The position numbers were made by a program, and so were the translations under genes. From assembly GCF_019649055.1 (NCBI RefSeq), contig NW_026570315.1, positions 496,001-560,000 of the forward strand: a stretch of 64,000 nt of DNA, read 5' to 3'. Source of the stretch: Paramacrobiotus metropolitanus. Taxonomy: Eukaryota > Tardigrada > Eutardigrada > Parachela > Macrobiotidae. The notes beneath the pieces are model-generated. The model ran no database searches. It was not told the DNA's origin and saw nothing but the letters and a program-made list of their open reading frames with translations. Every line of letters starts with the position of its first letter. Position 1 is the first letter of the stretch. Positions 53,839 through 63,836 of this stretch are shown piece by piece.

Positions 53839-54720
53839 TCACGTTGGGACACGCTCACGGACGCATCTAGCAACCGTTTCTAGATTCAGCCATACTGGCT
53901 TTCTTCTTTTCTTCCTGCTATTACGCAGTGTTATCAGCCCTTTATTTGTCAATAAAGACATCCTGTGAGCTCCTCGTGCTTGCCTGTTACAAATTTTTAA
54001 AATTAAAATTTCATTGCCGTAAATCCCTGTTACTCGATAAACCGCATCGGCAAAAGTCTGAATACGTTCGGCATATAACCAAGGCTTGTTGAGATTTTCC
54101 GGTAGATGTCCGCGCATAGCATATAAAAAATCAAGGACGCGATGGTAAATTCAGGATAACTGCGACATGTCGCGTCCCAGAAAATCAACGTTATCCACCC
54201 AGCGGTTGGGATATGCAAGTCGACAGAGTAACACGGCAAGAGCATGAACACCAGAAAGCTTTGTGCCATTAGAAGAATAAATCACATCCGGAATTCTTAA
54301 AACTCTTTTTAAGCGAACCAGATCCTCGTAACAGTGAAAGCGAAATTTCGCTCTGAATTTTTTCTGTACCATATTACTGTAGCCGCGCGATGAGTTTGCA
54401 CCACAGAGTCTGGTATACGGGAATCATCGCACACGCTGCAGCACACTCTGCCTAGCGTATGCAGGGGGTAGACTGCGGCCGGGTCTGATAGTGGTGCAAA
54501 CTCATCGCGCGGCTACAGTATGCAAATCTAAATCAAATCGAGCATAAATCTTGTTATCCCGATCGTGTTCGTCATTAGCGATGACAATCAGAAGTATAAT
54601 GGCCAAGCACTTTTTCAATACACTTGGCCGCCTAGACTTGCACTTTTTAAAAGAGAACGTCATTTTGAAATCTTACCACAGGAAATCAACTCAAACTGCA
54701 AGCCAGAAAAATACATATAT
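53839..54720 (-). pseudogene. Harbinger-like transposase fragment, split by a MITE
   Basis: The minus strand reads ANDEHDRDNKIYARFDLDLH, then, after the MITE, FRFHCYEDLVRLKRVLRIPD, HALAVLLCRLAYPNRWVDNV and FLGRDMSQLS; a TAA interrupts at about 54150, and the frame continues KPWLYAERIQTFADAVY. The patterns HAL-LLxRLAYPxRxxD and FGR..xLS are typical of the region before the DDE domain in PIF/Harbinger nuclease-like proteins. The catalytic part is not seen; GTAACAG after ADAVYR could be a splice donor. Reading is reliable down to about 54045. Confidence 0.65.
54377..54518 (+). mobile_element. 142-bp MITE with perfect inverted ends
   Basis: 28-bp perfect terminal inverted repeats begin CTGTAGCCGCGCGATGAGTT (54377-54404 and 54491-54518). 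TA lies just outside both ends (54375-54376 and 54519-54520). Ignoring the insert and one TA restores the open frame of the surrounding Harbinger-like fragment. The sequence of the ends is unrelated to the 465-bp MITE at 31818. Confidence 0.9.
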
Positions 54721-54979
54721 GCCAAGTAACTATACTTGGTGGATTTGCTTTGCCTATACATGCCCTTTGTCTGCCCCTTCTGTGCTCGCCTTCCCGCGTG
54801 AAATTTTCGCAAAGCGAAACAGGCAGACATCCCTTAAGAGCGCAGGGCAGTGTGCCTCTGAGTCGGGTGCCTTTGAGTCGGAGCATCGGTCGAGTGCTTA
54901 TCGCAAATACGGTACTGTGTCATTGCCTGACGCAGCTGGCCGGTCCCGGCCTCCTTCAGCGGCCCCATCAGCCTCTTCC

Positions 54980-56179
54980 ATGAAAAGTCGAAAGACTATG
55001 ACCAAGACAGGGCGCGGCAAGAAATCGCCAACCCCGCCACCCGACGACTCGGATTCTGAGGACTCTAGACCAGAGGACTCAAATTCAGAAGAAGATGAAG
55101 AAGGAGAGGACCAAGAGGACCAAGAAATGGCATCCCAGAAATCCGACTCAGAAGACTCTGATGACGATGACCAGAGCCCTGGCAAAATGACCATAAATGC
55201 CCCACCGGACCATAGCATGGAAATCCCTCTAGGCGATGAAAATCAGGCACCTACCGGTTACCAGAGCATGGAGGACCAGAGCGAAACACAAAGTGTTCAA
55301 CAGGGGTACCAGGGTGGCGCAGAAGTCGCAGAACCCAGTGAACGGAGTGCGACACCGCTTGACTTGGTCGTCCAACATGTGAGGGACACATTCTCCCCTG
55401 AATCGGACTCACGCGAAATGCGCCACACTTTACCGGACCCATGCCCAGCCAGGCCACGCATTGGTTATGTCTCGCCACCGCGATCGACAGTGGCCAGGAA
55501 GTGGCCGGGCGGAGATCCATCCAAAAAGATGAAAATCTCCAGCACTGACAAATAATGGGCATACGTCAAGGCCGCCCTACAGGCGTTGTCCCGATCGGGT
55601 ACAACTTACGTCACAGGGGATTTGGCCTACCAGTTCATCGAAAAATGGAATGGCCCATGGCTATCCAAGTCCAAAGTGAGGCAGCATGTCCAGATGGCAT
55701 ACAATGAAGGAGTCATCTTGCGAACTCACACGCCCAACGGCGATATCTTCTACACGTTCCCACCGGAAAGACGTGATGCGGCCCCTCAAGGATATTGGGA
55801 GTGGCGCAACGCCATTTTCACTGTGCTGACCACCACACAGCACCCCCTCGGCCTCACACGCGGAGAAATCGCCAACCAACTGCTGGGCCATTGCCTGTTG
55901 TACTACATTGCGCACCACCCGCAGCTGATTGATGGAACGGAATACGCCTCGGGCGACGGCCGGGACATAGGCCTATTCCCCATCTTTGAAGACGTCAGAT
56001 ACGTCGTCAAGAAAATGCTGCGTGAACGTTGGCTCGTACAAACCGTTGATGAGCCAGAGTCCCAGCAGCGCTACCAAAAGCGACAAGACCCACCAGACCG
56101 TTATGGCCATCCTCTAGCAGATGTCCCCACTTTGGCTTCCACCAAAAAGAAGCAGAAGCGGAAGTCATACCACCAGTGA
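54980..56179 (+). pseudogene. E2 ORF2-like gene: acidic region and winged-helix-like pair
   Basis: From an ATG at 54980 (upstream codons in the same frame may be coding) the protein is basic, then strongly acidic (DDSDSEDSRPEDSNSEEDEE), then mixed, ending GGDPSKKMKISSTDK at a TAA (55553-55555). The same frame continues WAYVKAALQALSRSGTTYVT, HVQMAYNEGVILRTHTPNGD and then the second unit, QHPLGLTRGEIANQLLGHCL, with VRYVVKKMLRERWLV. These match the two winged-helix-like units of the giant ORF2, so the TAA is probably a mutation. It ends with a basic KKKQKRKSYHQ tail. Confidence 0.7.
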
Positions 56180-56327
56180 CCCGGCATAGAAGTTGCATAG
56201 GGCATAGGGGGGACGGGTTGTAAAAATTATAGGGACGTAATATCATAGGGCGTAATTATCATAGGGACCAGTCTTAGAAGTGGACTTCACCAGCATTCTG
56301 CATGTTTCATTTCTGTTAACACAGAGA
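56180..56327 (+). promoter_or_regulatory. E2 intercistronic module
   Basis: The spacer has GCATAGGG twice near its start, then TTATAGGG, ATCATAGGG and ATCATAGGG, then about 50 bases, then a pyrimidine-rich TTTCATTTCTGTTAACACAG ending at 56324. The ORF3 ATG is at 56328-56330. This is the clearest example of the module: five (C/T)ATAGGG words and an acceptor-like end, conserved in design though not in overall sequence with L and R. Confidence 0.65.
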
Positions 56328-58257
56328 ATGGGACTTACCCCGCAGCAGAAATACGAAGCGAAATGCGCGGACTGCAAACGGAACAGTTTGGAGTTGTCCG
56401 GCCGGAGGGAAAACTCTCGACGGGAGTACTTTCCCAGCGCATACCACTTGCGACCCGGTTTCCGTGACGAAAGTGAACGAGCCTATTGCTTCTACCTAGA
56501 AGTGGTGAAAGGCAACTTCGACGCGTACTGGCACATGACCAACCGAGACGGACGCCACCTGATCCCCCTACTGAGGGATCATGAACAGATAGAGATCCAC
56601 GATCTATACACGCAGCGTAGCGGCGACAGACTCCCCGGCTGGAGCAGCATGGGCACACAACCGCCAACTCTCAGCCAAACGGCGTTAGAGAAGAAGGCAG
56701 AACGCGATTATCAACGTAACAGTCGGTCCCGTAACACGGGCTCTGACCATTCATCAGGGCGCGGTCAAACGGCCGTCCAGAAAACCCACGCCCAGTACCA
56801 CCAGCGCCGGCAATCTCCAGGCCCTCAGCCCGACGGGCATGAGGTGTCAACTTCGGCGACAGACGACCAGTTCATAACCGCCGTGAACAAACAGATGGTG
56901 GACCGGGTGGCCAAACAGCTAATGGAAGGAGGACTGTTGGATGCCTTAAAAAGCCAGTATGACCCGGTACGCACTCAACAGTACGCGCCCGCGCCACCGG
57001 CACCGCTACCGCGGCAGCCAGACGACTTGCGCCACTATATCAACGATCGACACCAGGACCAAACCGGCCACCAGGATCGTGGCCGTCCCCAGGAGCGCCC
57101 GCCACAGACGCGGACTCCGCCCGTAAAACGGAACGAGGACAAAAGCATGGTTGTCTCTCGCACCAACAAGAGGCCCGAGCGAACCGTTAGCTCAGTGGTT
57201 TAGAACATTAGCATCCATGTCCCAATGGACACGGATCCCGCACCACCGTCATCGGACCCACCGGCTTGATCTGACGCTGGCACCAGTACGACAGACTTCG
57301 ACCCATATAAATACGCCGCAGACCAAGGCGTCAACATCCGGCCACGTCCCCATCGGGAGGTGACGGATTACATCATGCAAGCCATTCCATACCCACGGAC
57401 TAAATGGGTCCAGATCGACGCCATTATTCAGGACCTGCAGAACTTTGTCAGGTCGTCCGGACTCGAACGGCAGTTCCAGCGAAAGGACTGGCCCCACACT
57501 TTCAACATGGCCGAACATATCGCAAATCGTGAGGGCTACCCGATTGTCCGTGGTAATGCACTATCGTGCGCCACGGATATCAACCTGTTGGGTGAGCCCA
57601 TTACACGTCCGGACTGGAATGACCTGTGCGAACTGCACATCCGTGATGACCAATTGGACCTTGCCAAGTATCTGGCTCAGTTCGTCCTACCGGACGCCAA
57701 CGCCAGTTTCCTGGTCACAGCAGCGCGAGCCGCTATGGGCATCCCGCCCAGACCGGAAAACTACGAAGAGGCCCCAACGGGGACCTATAATTACACATGG
57801 AACGGGACGGTCATCCGCATCTTCGCGGCCAGACTTGGCCACGTGCGAACCCATTGGGAACTGGAAGTTGCCTACCGGCAGGAGAAAATCATCCCCCAGC
57901 TCCTTACCCAATGTGGCCCTGCTCGGAAATCAGATTCATGAGATCGAAGCAGGAGTCAAGATCAAGAGCGCACTGAATACCTTCAGGAGTCGTGCCAAGG
58001 ATTATTGTTATAGCCAGTCGAAGGATCATGACGACGCAGCGGAGTCGTTCGTTAACCGAACGGCCACGCGGAAACATCCAACGAAGTTTCGCACTCAGCG
58101 CTCGGCAGCATCGTCTTCGCAGAACCAGTCACCGGCCGGCCAACACAGCCAAGAAGTCCAACCAGCCAGCGCCGTTACAACCGAACAGGAGTTGGCACTG
58201 AATGGAAGAAAGCGTCGTCGACCCACTGCAACCAGGAGGGGCCGACGGGCGCCATGA
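56328..58257 (+). pseudogene. E2 ORF3-like gene
   Basis: The ATG at 56328 follows the acceptor. The protein starts KYEAKCADCKRNSLELSGRR, with one CxxC pair at the place of the zinc-like region of the giant ORF3. Then come AYCFYLEVVKGNFDAYWHMT, a Gln/Arg/Pro-rich middle, two in-frame stops (57201-57203 and about 57267) and the conserved domain DYIMQAIPYPRTKWVQIDAI, TFNMAEHI, IRIFAARLGHVRTHWELEVA. A frameshift near 57905 leads to a basic C-terminus, GRKRRRPTATRRGRRAP. Order and motifs match ORF3 of L and R; sequence is otherwise strongly diverged. Confidence 0.7.
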
Positions 58258-59330
58258 CCAAGGACAGAGGCAAAACCAAAGAACTCACCGCCCAGAGGCC
58301 AAATGAAAATCCTCCTAGTCAGCAGACCGGATACTCCGTGGTAAACGCCCACCGGCGCCCACAACTTAATTTTCTGGAGTTGGGCCAGGCCAACCTGATT
58401 TTTTCGTCAGAAGCCACTAATTTTTGTTAAAGCCACGGTCTCAGAGAAATTTGAATATCTGACATGGTAACTATCTCATGGCCCACGGCCAGTGAGACGG
58501 TCCAGATTCAACGAATCTTCAACTTTGGCCCGCCAATTACCTTGGCGCGCAATCGTGGCCCGCCATCCACCATGGACCGTCGAAAAAATGACTAAGTCCA
58601 TATTGGCCCGCCAAACTACGCGGCCCGCCCAAAATCGACTAAGTCCACATCCGAGCGCCAAAGCCTGTTATACAGGACTCCCACTCCCGCGACAACCAGA
58701 AGCAAGGCCCCGTCGATACAGAAGCCCCGTATCCGGCCCAAGGCATGCCAGAGACAGAGTTTGGACCGCCCCAACGGGTTTGGTCCATCACACCACTCCG
58801 GTTATTGGACTTGGAAGATTTTTGGCCCGGGACGCATGACCCAACTGGGGTGCACTCGAACTTAGAAATTTTTGGCCCGAGGCGCATGACCAAACCGGCT
58901 TGCAGGCCCAAACCAGTTAAAGACAGACCACCCAGACGGGATCGGTCCATTGCATCATTTTGGATTACAGGATCAAAACTCCTGTCCTGAGGCATCACCC
59001 ATAAGCCTTAGCGGACCGCCCAACCGGGTTCGGTCCATTCCACTACAGGAGCACCACTCCTGCCCAGAGGTCTTATTCATAAACCTTCTTACGGATCACC
59101 CAACTGGGATTGGTCCACCATACCAGGAAGGGGACAAACTGTCCTTGCGAAAGCAACATTGCCTTCCATACTCCGCACAGCTGAATAACTTCACTGGACA
59201 CTGTGGACATCTCTTGGAACCGTCGCCCCAGATCCACAAGACCAGGCCAATCCTATCGGACCGTTGACTAGGACGCGTGTGACTAGGACCCGCGTGGACA
59301 GAATCTGCATGTGGAAAGCCTAGTCGGAAC
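58258..59330 (+). other. E2 3' region with repeated large hairpins
   Basis: Four hairpins of one design occur at 58762-58786, 58926-58948, 59013-59036 and 59093-59116: an outer GGACC/GGTCC stem and an inner CCC/GGG stem around AACC-like loops. The last three are about 85 bases apart and belong to a tandem unit that also repeats CTGTCCTGAGG/CTGCCCAGAGG. A second pair of repeats (ATTTTTGGCCCG..GCGCATGACC) lies at 58817 and 58867. No gene is supported. Confidence 0.6.
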
Positions 59331-59469
59331 AAGCCATTTTGTCTAGTTTTTTAACCACACCTGGTTTTTCTAGACTTATTAACCAAAGAAACTGTTGTTT
59401 TTATTTAGCCGTTAACCAAAGGAATTGGCTTTCGGCTCTAACTATGATCTTACTTTACTTTAATTCTCA

Positions 59470-59930
59470 ATTGGAATTGTGATCTTTTTATTCCGATGTT
59501 TCACATGAGCCCTATAAACTTTTTTTTTTACTTCACCGACCAAAGAAGCCTCACCAACACCACACTGGACCCTCCAGCACACAAAGTGCCCTCCAGATTT
59601 CGGCCGTTCGGTGCAAGCACCGCGGGTCTGGAGACAGCGGCCCTACCGGGCAAGAGACAAAGCGGCATCCGGCCCTACCGGGTATCGGATCCTGGCACCC
59701 TACCGGGTTGGCCAAGGGCAGAGTCGGAAGGTGCTCGCAGGAGCTCCCACTCCCGCTCAGAGGCATGTCAGAGACCGCTCACTCGAGGCGGTAGACACCT
59801 CCTGTGGCTTGCTCTGTCGCCCGCACGCATATAGCCACGCCATTCGTGCCGCTCATATAAGCTGATAACGTCAGCGTATACTTTGTTACGCTGACCAATC
59901 AGCGTTCGCTATGCACTTTTGGAGGTGTGG
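59470..59930 (+). repeat. Candidate 3' LTR-like direct repeat of E2
   Basis: Matches 53190-53800 in the order given there, beginning GGAATTGTGAT and including CAGATTTCGGCCGT, GCGGGTCTGGAG, GAGTCGGAAGG, CGCAGGAGCTC and CAGAGGCATGTCAG. A CATATAAGC box (about 59850) and GTCAGCGTATAC follow, which would fit a promoter in a shared LTR. It also contains three CCCTACCGGG(T/C) words at about 59640-59710. Confidence 0.5.
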
Positions 59931-61065
59931 CCCAGCGCTCACGAGCGATGCCATGCTTTGCGGTACCAGCTGGGATCCAGCTGCAGCATTCCGCGGCATT
60001 ACGTTGATTTTCACCGAGCTCGCTAGCAGCCACTTTTCACCACAGCTTTTCCGCATTTGTTTTCTGTTGGTTTTTGTTGGTTGCTTTATTGTTATCACAA
60101 TAAAGGAGATATCTTGATCCCATTTTCGCTCCCTGCTTCTTTGTCATATCTGACAAAGAAAAAATTCAATTAAGTTTAATAGTTTAATAGTTTCATCTCG
60201 GTAGCAGGTAACCCAATAACCTGCTGTGTTTTGCATACACAGCATGGGAATTTAAACCTGGCCGAACACAACACACGCTCATTACCAAATCCGCTACAGA
60301 AGGCATATGATACAACACAGCTCAGAATTGCAAGCATTATTAGACTCATGCACTGGCACACTAGACAATGGCTAAGCATTGACATAAACGTGTATAAACA
60401 CGCAGACTAGACGCTATAGACAACAAGATCCGTATCGTTCGGCCGTATCCGTAGTTGAATGAGGAATGGAGCGCGGGTGCTTTATCCTGATGCGACGAGC
60501 GAGTTGAACCCTGGAGGATCCGTTTATGCCCAGTCGCCGAAGAAACGTACACGCCACTCAGTAAGGTCAGCGCTGATGCCGACTAACCACGTCGCACACA
60601 GCCTTGCGGGCCATGCACTCGCAGCCTGAACTCAGAGTGGTCACCCATCCAAATCCAAACCGCGCTCGATGCAGGCTATCTTTCAAAATCCGAAGATCTA
60701 TCCGTTTAGCTACACTGAGTGTGGCAAATTTTTTGTGAGCTTGTGCTGACCATAGGTCAGCAGTGGTGACTATGTCGTTTGCCAACGCCAATGCCCATGG
60801 ACGGCCTACAGCATAAAAATGATTAATGTTGTAATAATTAGGCGAACAGAAATTACGTAAAAGCAATAACTGCATTAAATAGCACAGAAAAACTACTTTA
60901 AAACAGGGGCATAGAAGTGGTAAAAAAATTGACCACTGGTCAGCAAAAAATTAAAATTTACCAAAACGCGCTTGTATGAATTTTCATAACTACTACATGT
61001 TAAAAAACACAAAAACAAGCAAAGCTAACAATATTCTTTCTCAAAACTTTCATTACGCTCCCATA

Positions 61066-61185
61066 TGGCACTTTGCGTAGCACTCTTTAAGCATTTCATC
61101 ACTGCAATTGCTGCACTTCTGGCACGTCAAGCGGCATTTCTTGCATGGTCCGCGCATGCACTTTTTTGGTTGCGGCCGCAGGCCC
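61066..61185 (-). other. Short Cys-dense reading frame
   Basis: The minus strand reads KKCMRGPCKKCRLTCQKCSN and then CSDEMLKECYAKC, about ten cysteines in 37 residues, ending at tandem stops. A CTTTTCCGATACTGGCAG just upstream could be a splice acceptor, so it may be the last exon of a gene or transposase with a Cys-rich tail. I recognise no family, and chance cannot be excluded. Confidence 0.3.
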
Positions 61186-62249
61186 GCAACTGCCAGTATC
61201 GGAAAAGCGGCGTGGATGGTTCAGCTGTAGTGGTGACTGGCGCCAAATCACACACGCCAGCCCATTTTCGAATGCGTTACCGGCCGGGACTGCACAAGCT
61301 GCCGGCCGCAAAGGTCGAAATCGCCAATGGGCTCGTAACAGTTTGCAATCGTTGTAATTTGCGATCGCTCAAGCTGGTCAAAACTTAAAATTTGCCGGTT
61401 TTTTAAAGCCTCGCGGCGCAATCGCTCGCTTGCACAAGCGACACATCAGAATTGTAGGTAGAAACGCGGCAGAGTGTAGTGTTGTGCAGCCACTTGACAG
61501 TGTGTCCTTGAACATTTTGTTATTCGGAAATGTTAACTTTTAAAGCAATGTTTGCTTCGTTGTGAACCGCCCAGGGTGTTTGTCAAAAAAGCGTTTTATG
61601 CCAGATTGCGACAACGGGAACCGCGTGACGCATGTTTTGCAGCCAAACCGGCGGTAACTTGATCCACTTGCATAATAAAGATTAGCTGTCGAAATTGCAC
61701 CCGCCCGTGTATTCGCAACCCTTCATGGGCAATGGTGTTGGCAGACGACCCAAGTTTTTGACGGACTGTGGTCGTCTACGGTTCAAGTTGAAGAACCCAT
61801 ATGAGATATTTTCGATGAATAAAGCGCTATCAATTGAACCTCGTTGATTTTTCTCCGGTTTATTTGTTCATCTGCTAATTAATTAATTAGCACACCTACG
61901 ATAGCTTAATAATTTCGAAATTAGTGATTTTTGCGCACCTGTTGTTCTTAATTGACTTGAGACACAAGTTCAGATTATGTTTTTAACGCTGCTTTCAAGG
62001 TCCCTTGTTTTGCTTATTACATTAAGTGATAGCTATAACTGTAGCCGATCGATGGGGAAAAAAATCAAAACACCTTGTCGTTTCCAGACACCAATGCCCG
62101 TCAACGGGTTAAGGAGGTTCAATATAATTCCCTTATTATGCCGTCACTTTCTTGTTGCTACAAGACTTGCTTATCCTTTAGCTGCTTTACTGCGAAATCC
62201 CATATACGGCTCAGAAACAGGGAAAATCTACTAACAGATTCCCGACAGT

Positions 62250-62885
62250 CTAGAAAACGTCGAGACGATCTCGCTCGATGAGCGCAGTAACGTAATAGAG
62301 AGACAAACCGAGGACGGTCATGCAGGCAAGAAATGATAAAAGAAACTTAGACACCTGCAGTGGCAGCTAACCCGTGAGCTCAAAAAGGGCAGGCTACAGC
62401 GCACTGTGTTTCGGGCAACAAAATTTTGTGTTCTAATGAGCACTCTCGGAAAATCATGCAGCGATTCAACTCAAAAATCCTAAACTGACACTGCAAAAGC
62501 GAAGCGTAAAGGCTGATGCAACTTCATTCAATAAATAGTGATATTGAGACTGAGAGTTTAGAGTTATCACTAACAAGAACCACGCAACACTCTCGAAAAC
62601 ATTGAGACGATTGCGTTTAAAAAAGGGAGAAGGTCGAACAAGATTAACAAACCGGTAAAGGTCATGAAAGCATGAAACACACAGACGTCGAAAAGTGGTT
62701 ACAGGAAATCAGGAGACCAGCGAAAGCTGGAAACTGGAAAGGGACAGGCTATAACGCGGCCGGAAAACTTCGTGCTGCTCACGCAAAATGCGCGGATCAG
62801 ATCACCGACACAAGAATCGATACATTAATTTTCAAGCTTATACTTACAAAAACGAAGCGTAAAAATCGATTAATCTTCATTTAAA
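62250..62885 (+). repeat. Diverged direct-repeat pair of about 300 bp
   Basis: Segments at about 62250-62545 and 62585-62885 share, in order, TC(T)AGAAAAC/TCGAAAAC-GAGACGAT, AAACCG..GGTCATG, GG-CAGGCTA and CAAAA-CGAAGCGTAAA followed by CTTCATT. They read as two copies of an old repeat unit. No coding function is apparent. Confidence 0.45.
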
Positions 62886-63063
62886 AAAATGTCCTATCAA
62901 TTTTATTAACAATTTATGCGGATTTCGAATTTGTGCCTGGGATCATGGCTCCTTGGCACCTACGCCGTTTGACATTTCTTAAAAAAAAGCTAAGTTTAAG
63001 CGGCCGAAATAACTAAGGCCTTAGAGAACCATGGAAGAGAATCGCTCAACCACTGAAAATTAT

Positions 63064-63117
63064 TTCTGAAGTTGTTGTATGCTTCGTAAGTTCTTCGTAA
63101 GTACAACAACTTCAGAA
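63064..63117. repeat. Perfect hairpin with 16-bp stem
   Basis: 63064-63079 (TTCTGAAGTTGTTGTA) and 63102-63117 are exact reverse complements around a 22-base loop that itself contains a direct repeat of TTCGTAAGT. It could be a small foldback repeat; no flanking duplication was identified. Confidence 0.75.
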
Positions 63118-63372
63118 GTAACTACAATCGTAAGCATTGGTGCGTTGATACAAATGCAGCGGTTTATCAAATACGCGGTGAAGAACCAGTATTACGTTAC
63201 CTGAAAGTTTAAACCATTCACGCTGCGCTCCGGTCTACCAATGCACGCAGTAGTGCATTTTTCTAGTGGTAATTTTTATTCTGTCGCCTTGAAAAAACTC
63301 ATTTTGATGTGCAAAATGTTAGTCGGTCTTACTTTTACGGGGAAATGTTTTTCGAATTTGGATAAGCTCCTG

Positions 63373-63823
63373 TCAGAGCTGCCAACTCGTGACGGCTAGC
63401 GCCTCTCGTGGCTTGCTCTGTGACTTTGGCATGCTGATCAAAATTTGGTTTATGTGGGTCCACGTTGGCTTGCCGTGCATCGTTCGCGCCCGGATGTACC
63501 TAATCCAGAGCTGTGCGCATTCGGCGCTTGAGGAACAGCTCATCTGGCGCACTTCCGGCGGTGGCTTGCGAAGTCGTGCACTACCTGGAGAATTCCGCAA
63601 TTCGACGTCTATGTTGGTGTTACCTTCCGCCAAAATCTTAGCCATGGCGTCTTCAAACGTGCCTACAAATCGCTCCCCCTGCCCGTTGGACTGCGGGTGT
63701 TCAGGGGCTATGCGCGGATGCTCAATGTCGTTGGCTTAGCAGTAGTCTGCAAACTCGGCACTAGTAAACTGCGGCCCGTTATCTATTATCAGCTGTTTCG
63801 GGTATCCATAGCGGCCACACAAA
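63373..63823 (-). pseudogene. Gypsy-type integrase fragment
   Basis: The minus strand encodes YGYPKQLIIDNGPQFTSAEF with the second catalytic Asp, a stop after FADYC, then IEHPRIAPEHPQSNGQGERF with the catalytic Glu, and FEDAMAKILAEG. These are the core motifs of an LTR-retrotransposon integrase of a different lineage from that in copy R. The N-terminal part is cut by the tandem repeat at the right edge, and the frame decays after 63600. It is a short, dead remnant. Confidence 0.8.
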
Positions 63824-63836
63824 GCCAGGGTCAAAA

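Larger units (their letters stand above)
53190..59930 (+). mobile_element. E2: divergent relative of the giant element, without gag-pol
   Basis: E2 carries, in order, a candidate 5' repeat, a Harbinger-like insertion on the opposite strand (53839-54720), ORF2-like (54980-56179) and ORF3-like (56328-58257) genes, a hairpin-rich 3' region and a candidate 3' repeat. Both genes are clearly related in sequence and order to the end of the giant element. No Gag, RT or integrase is found. It is either a deletion derivative or a non-autonomous family that depends on a full element. Confidence 0.65.
59931..63063. other. Mostly non-coding right flank
   Basis: No intact gene is supported. A perfect palindromic hairpin GCTGACC-ATA-GGTCAGC lies at about 60747-60763 and GACCACTGGTC at about 60940. 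A Cys-rich reading frame is at 61066-61185 and a diverged repeat pair at 62250-62885. Other open frames are short, lack recognisable composition and were not kept. Confidence 0.5.

Noticed and set aside
57185-57240. tRNA or tRNA-derived SINE (TAGCTCAGTGG A-box-like word, B-box-like word about 42 bases later)
   Set aside because: Acceptor, anticodon and T stems do not pair, and the stretch lies within the E2 ORF3 frame.
61977-62234. 85-codon membrane-protein-like frame
   Set aside because: Hydrophobic composition follows from T-rich DNA; it overlaps the start of a diverged repeat and has no homologue in the window.
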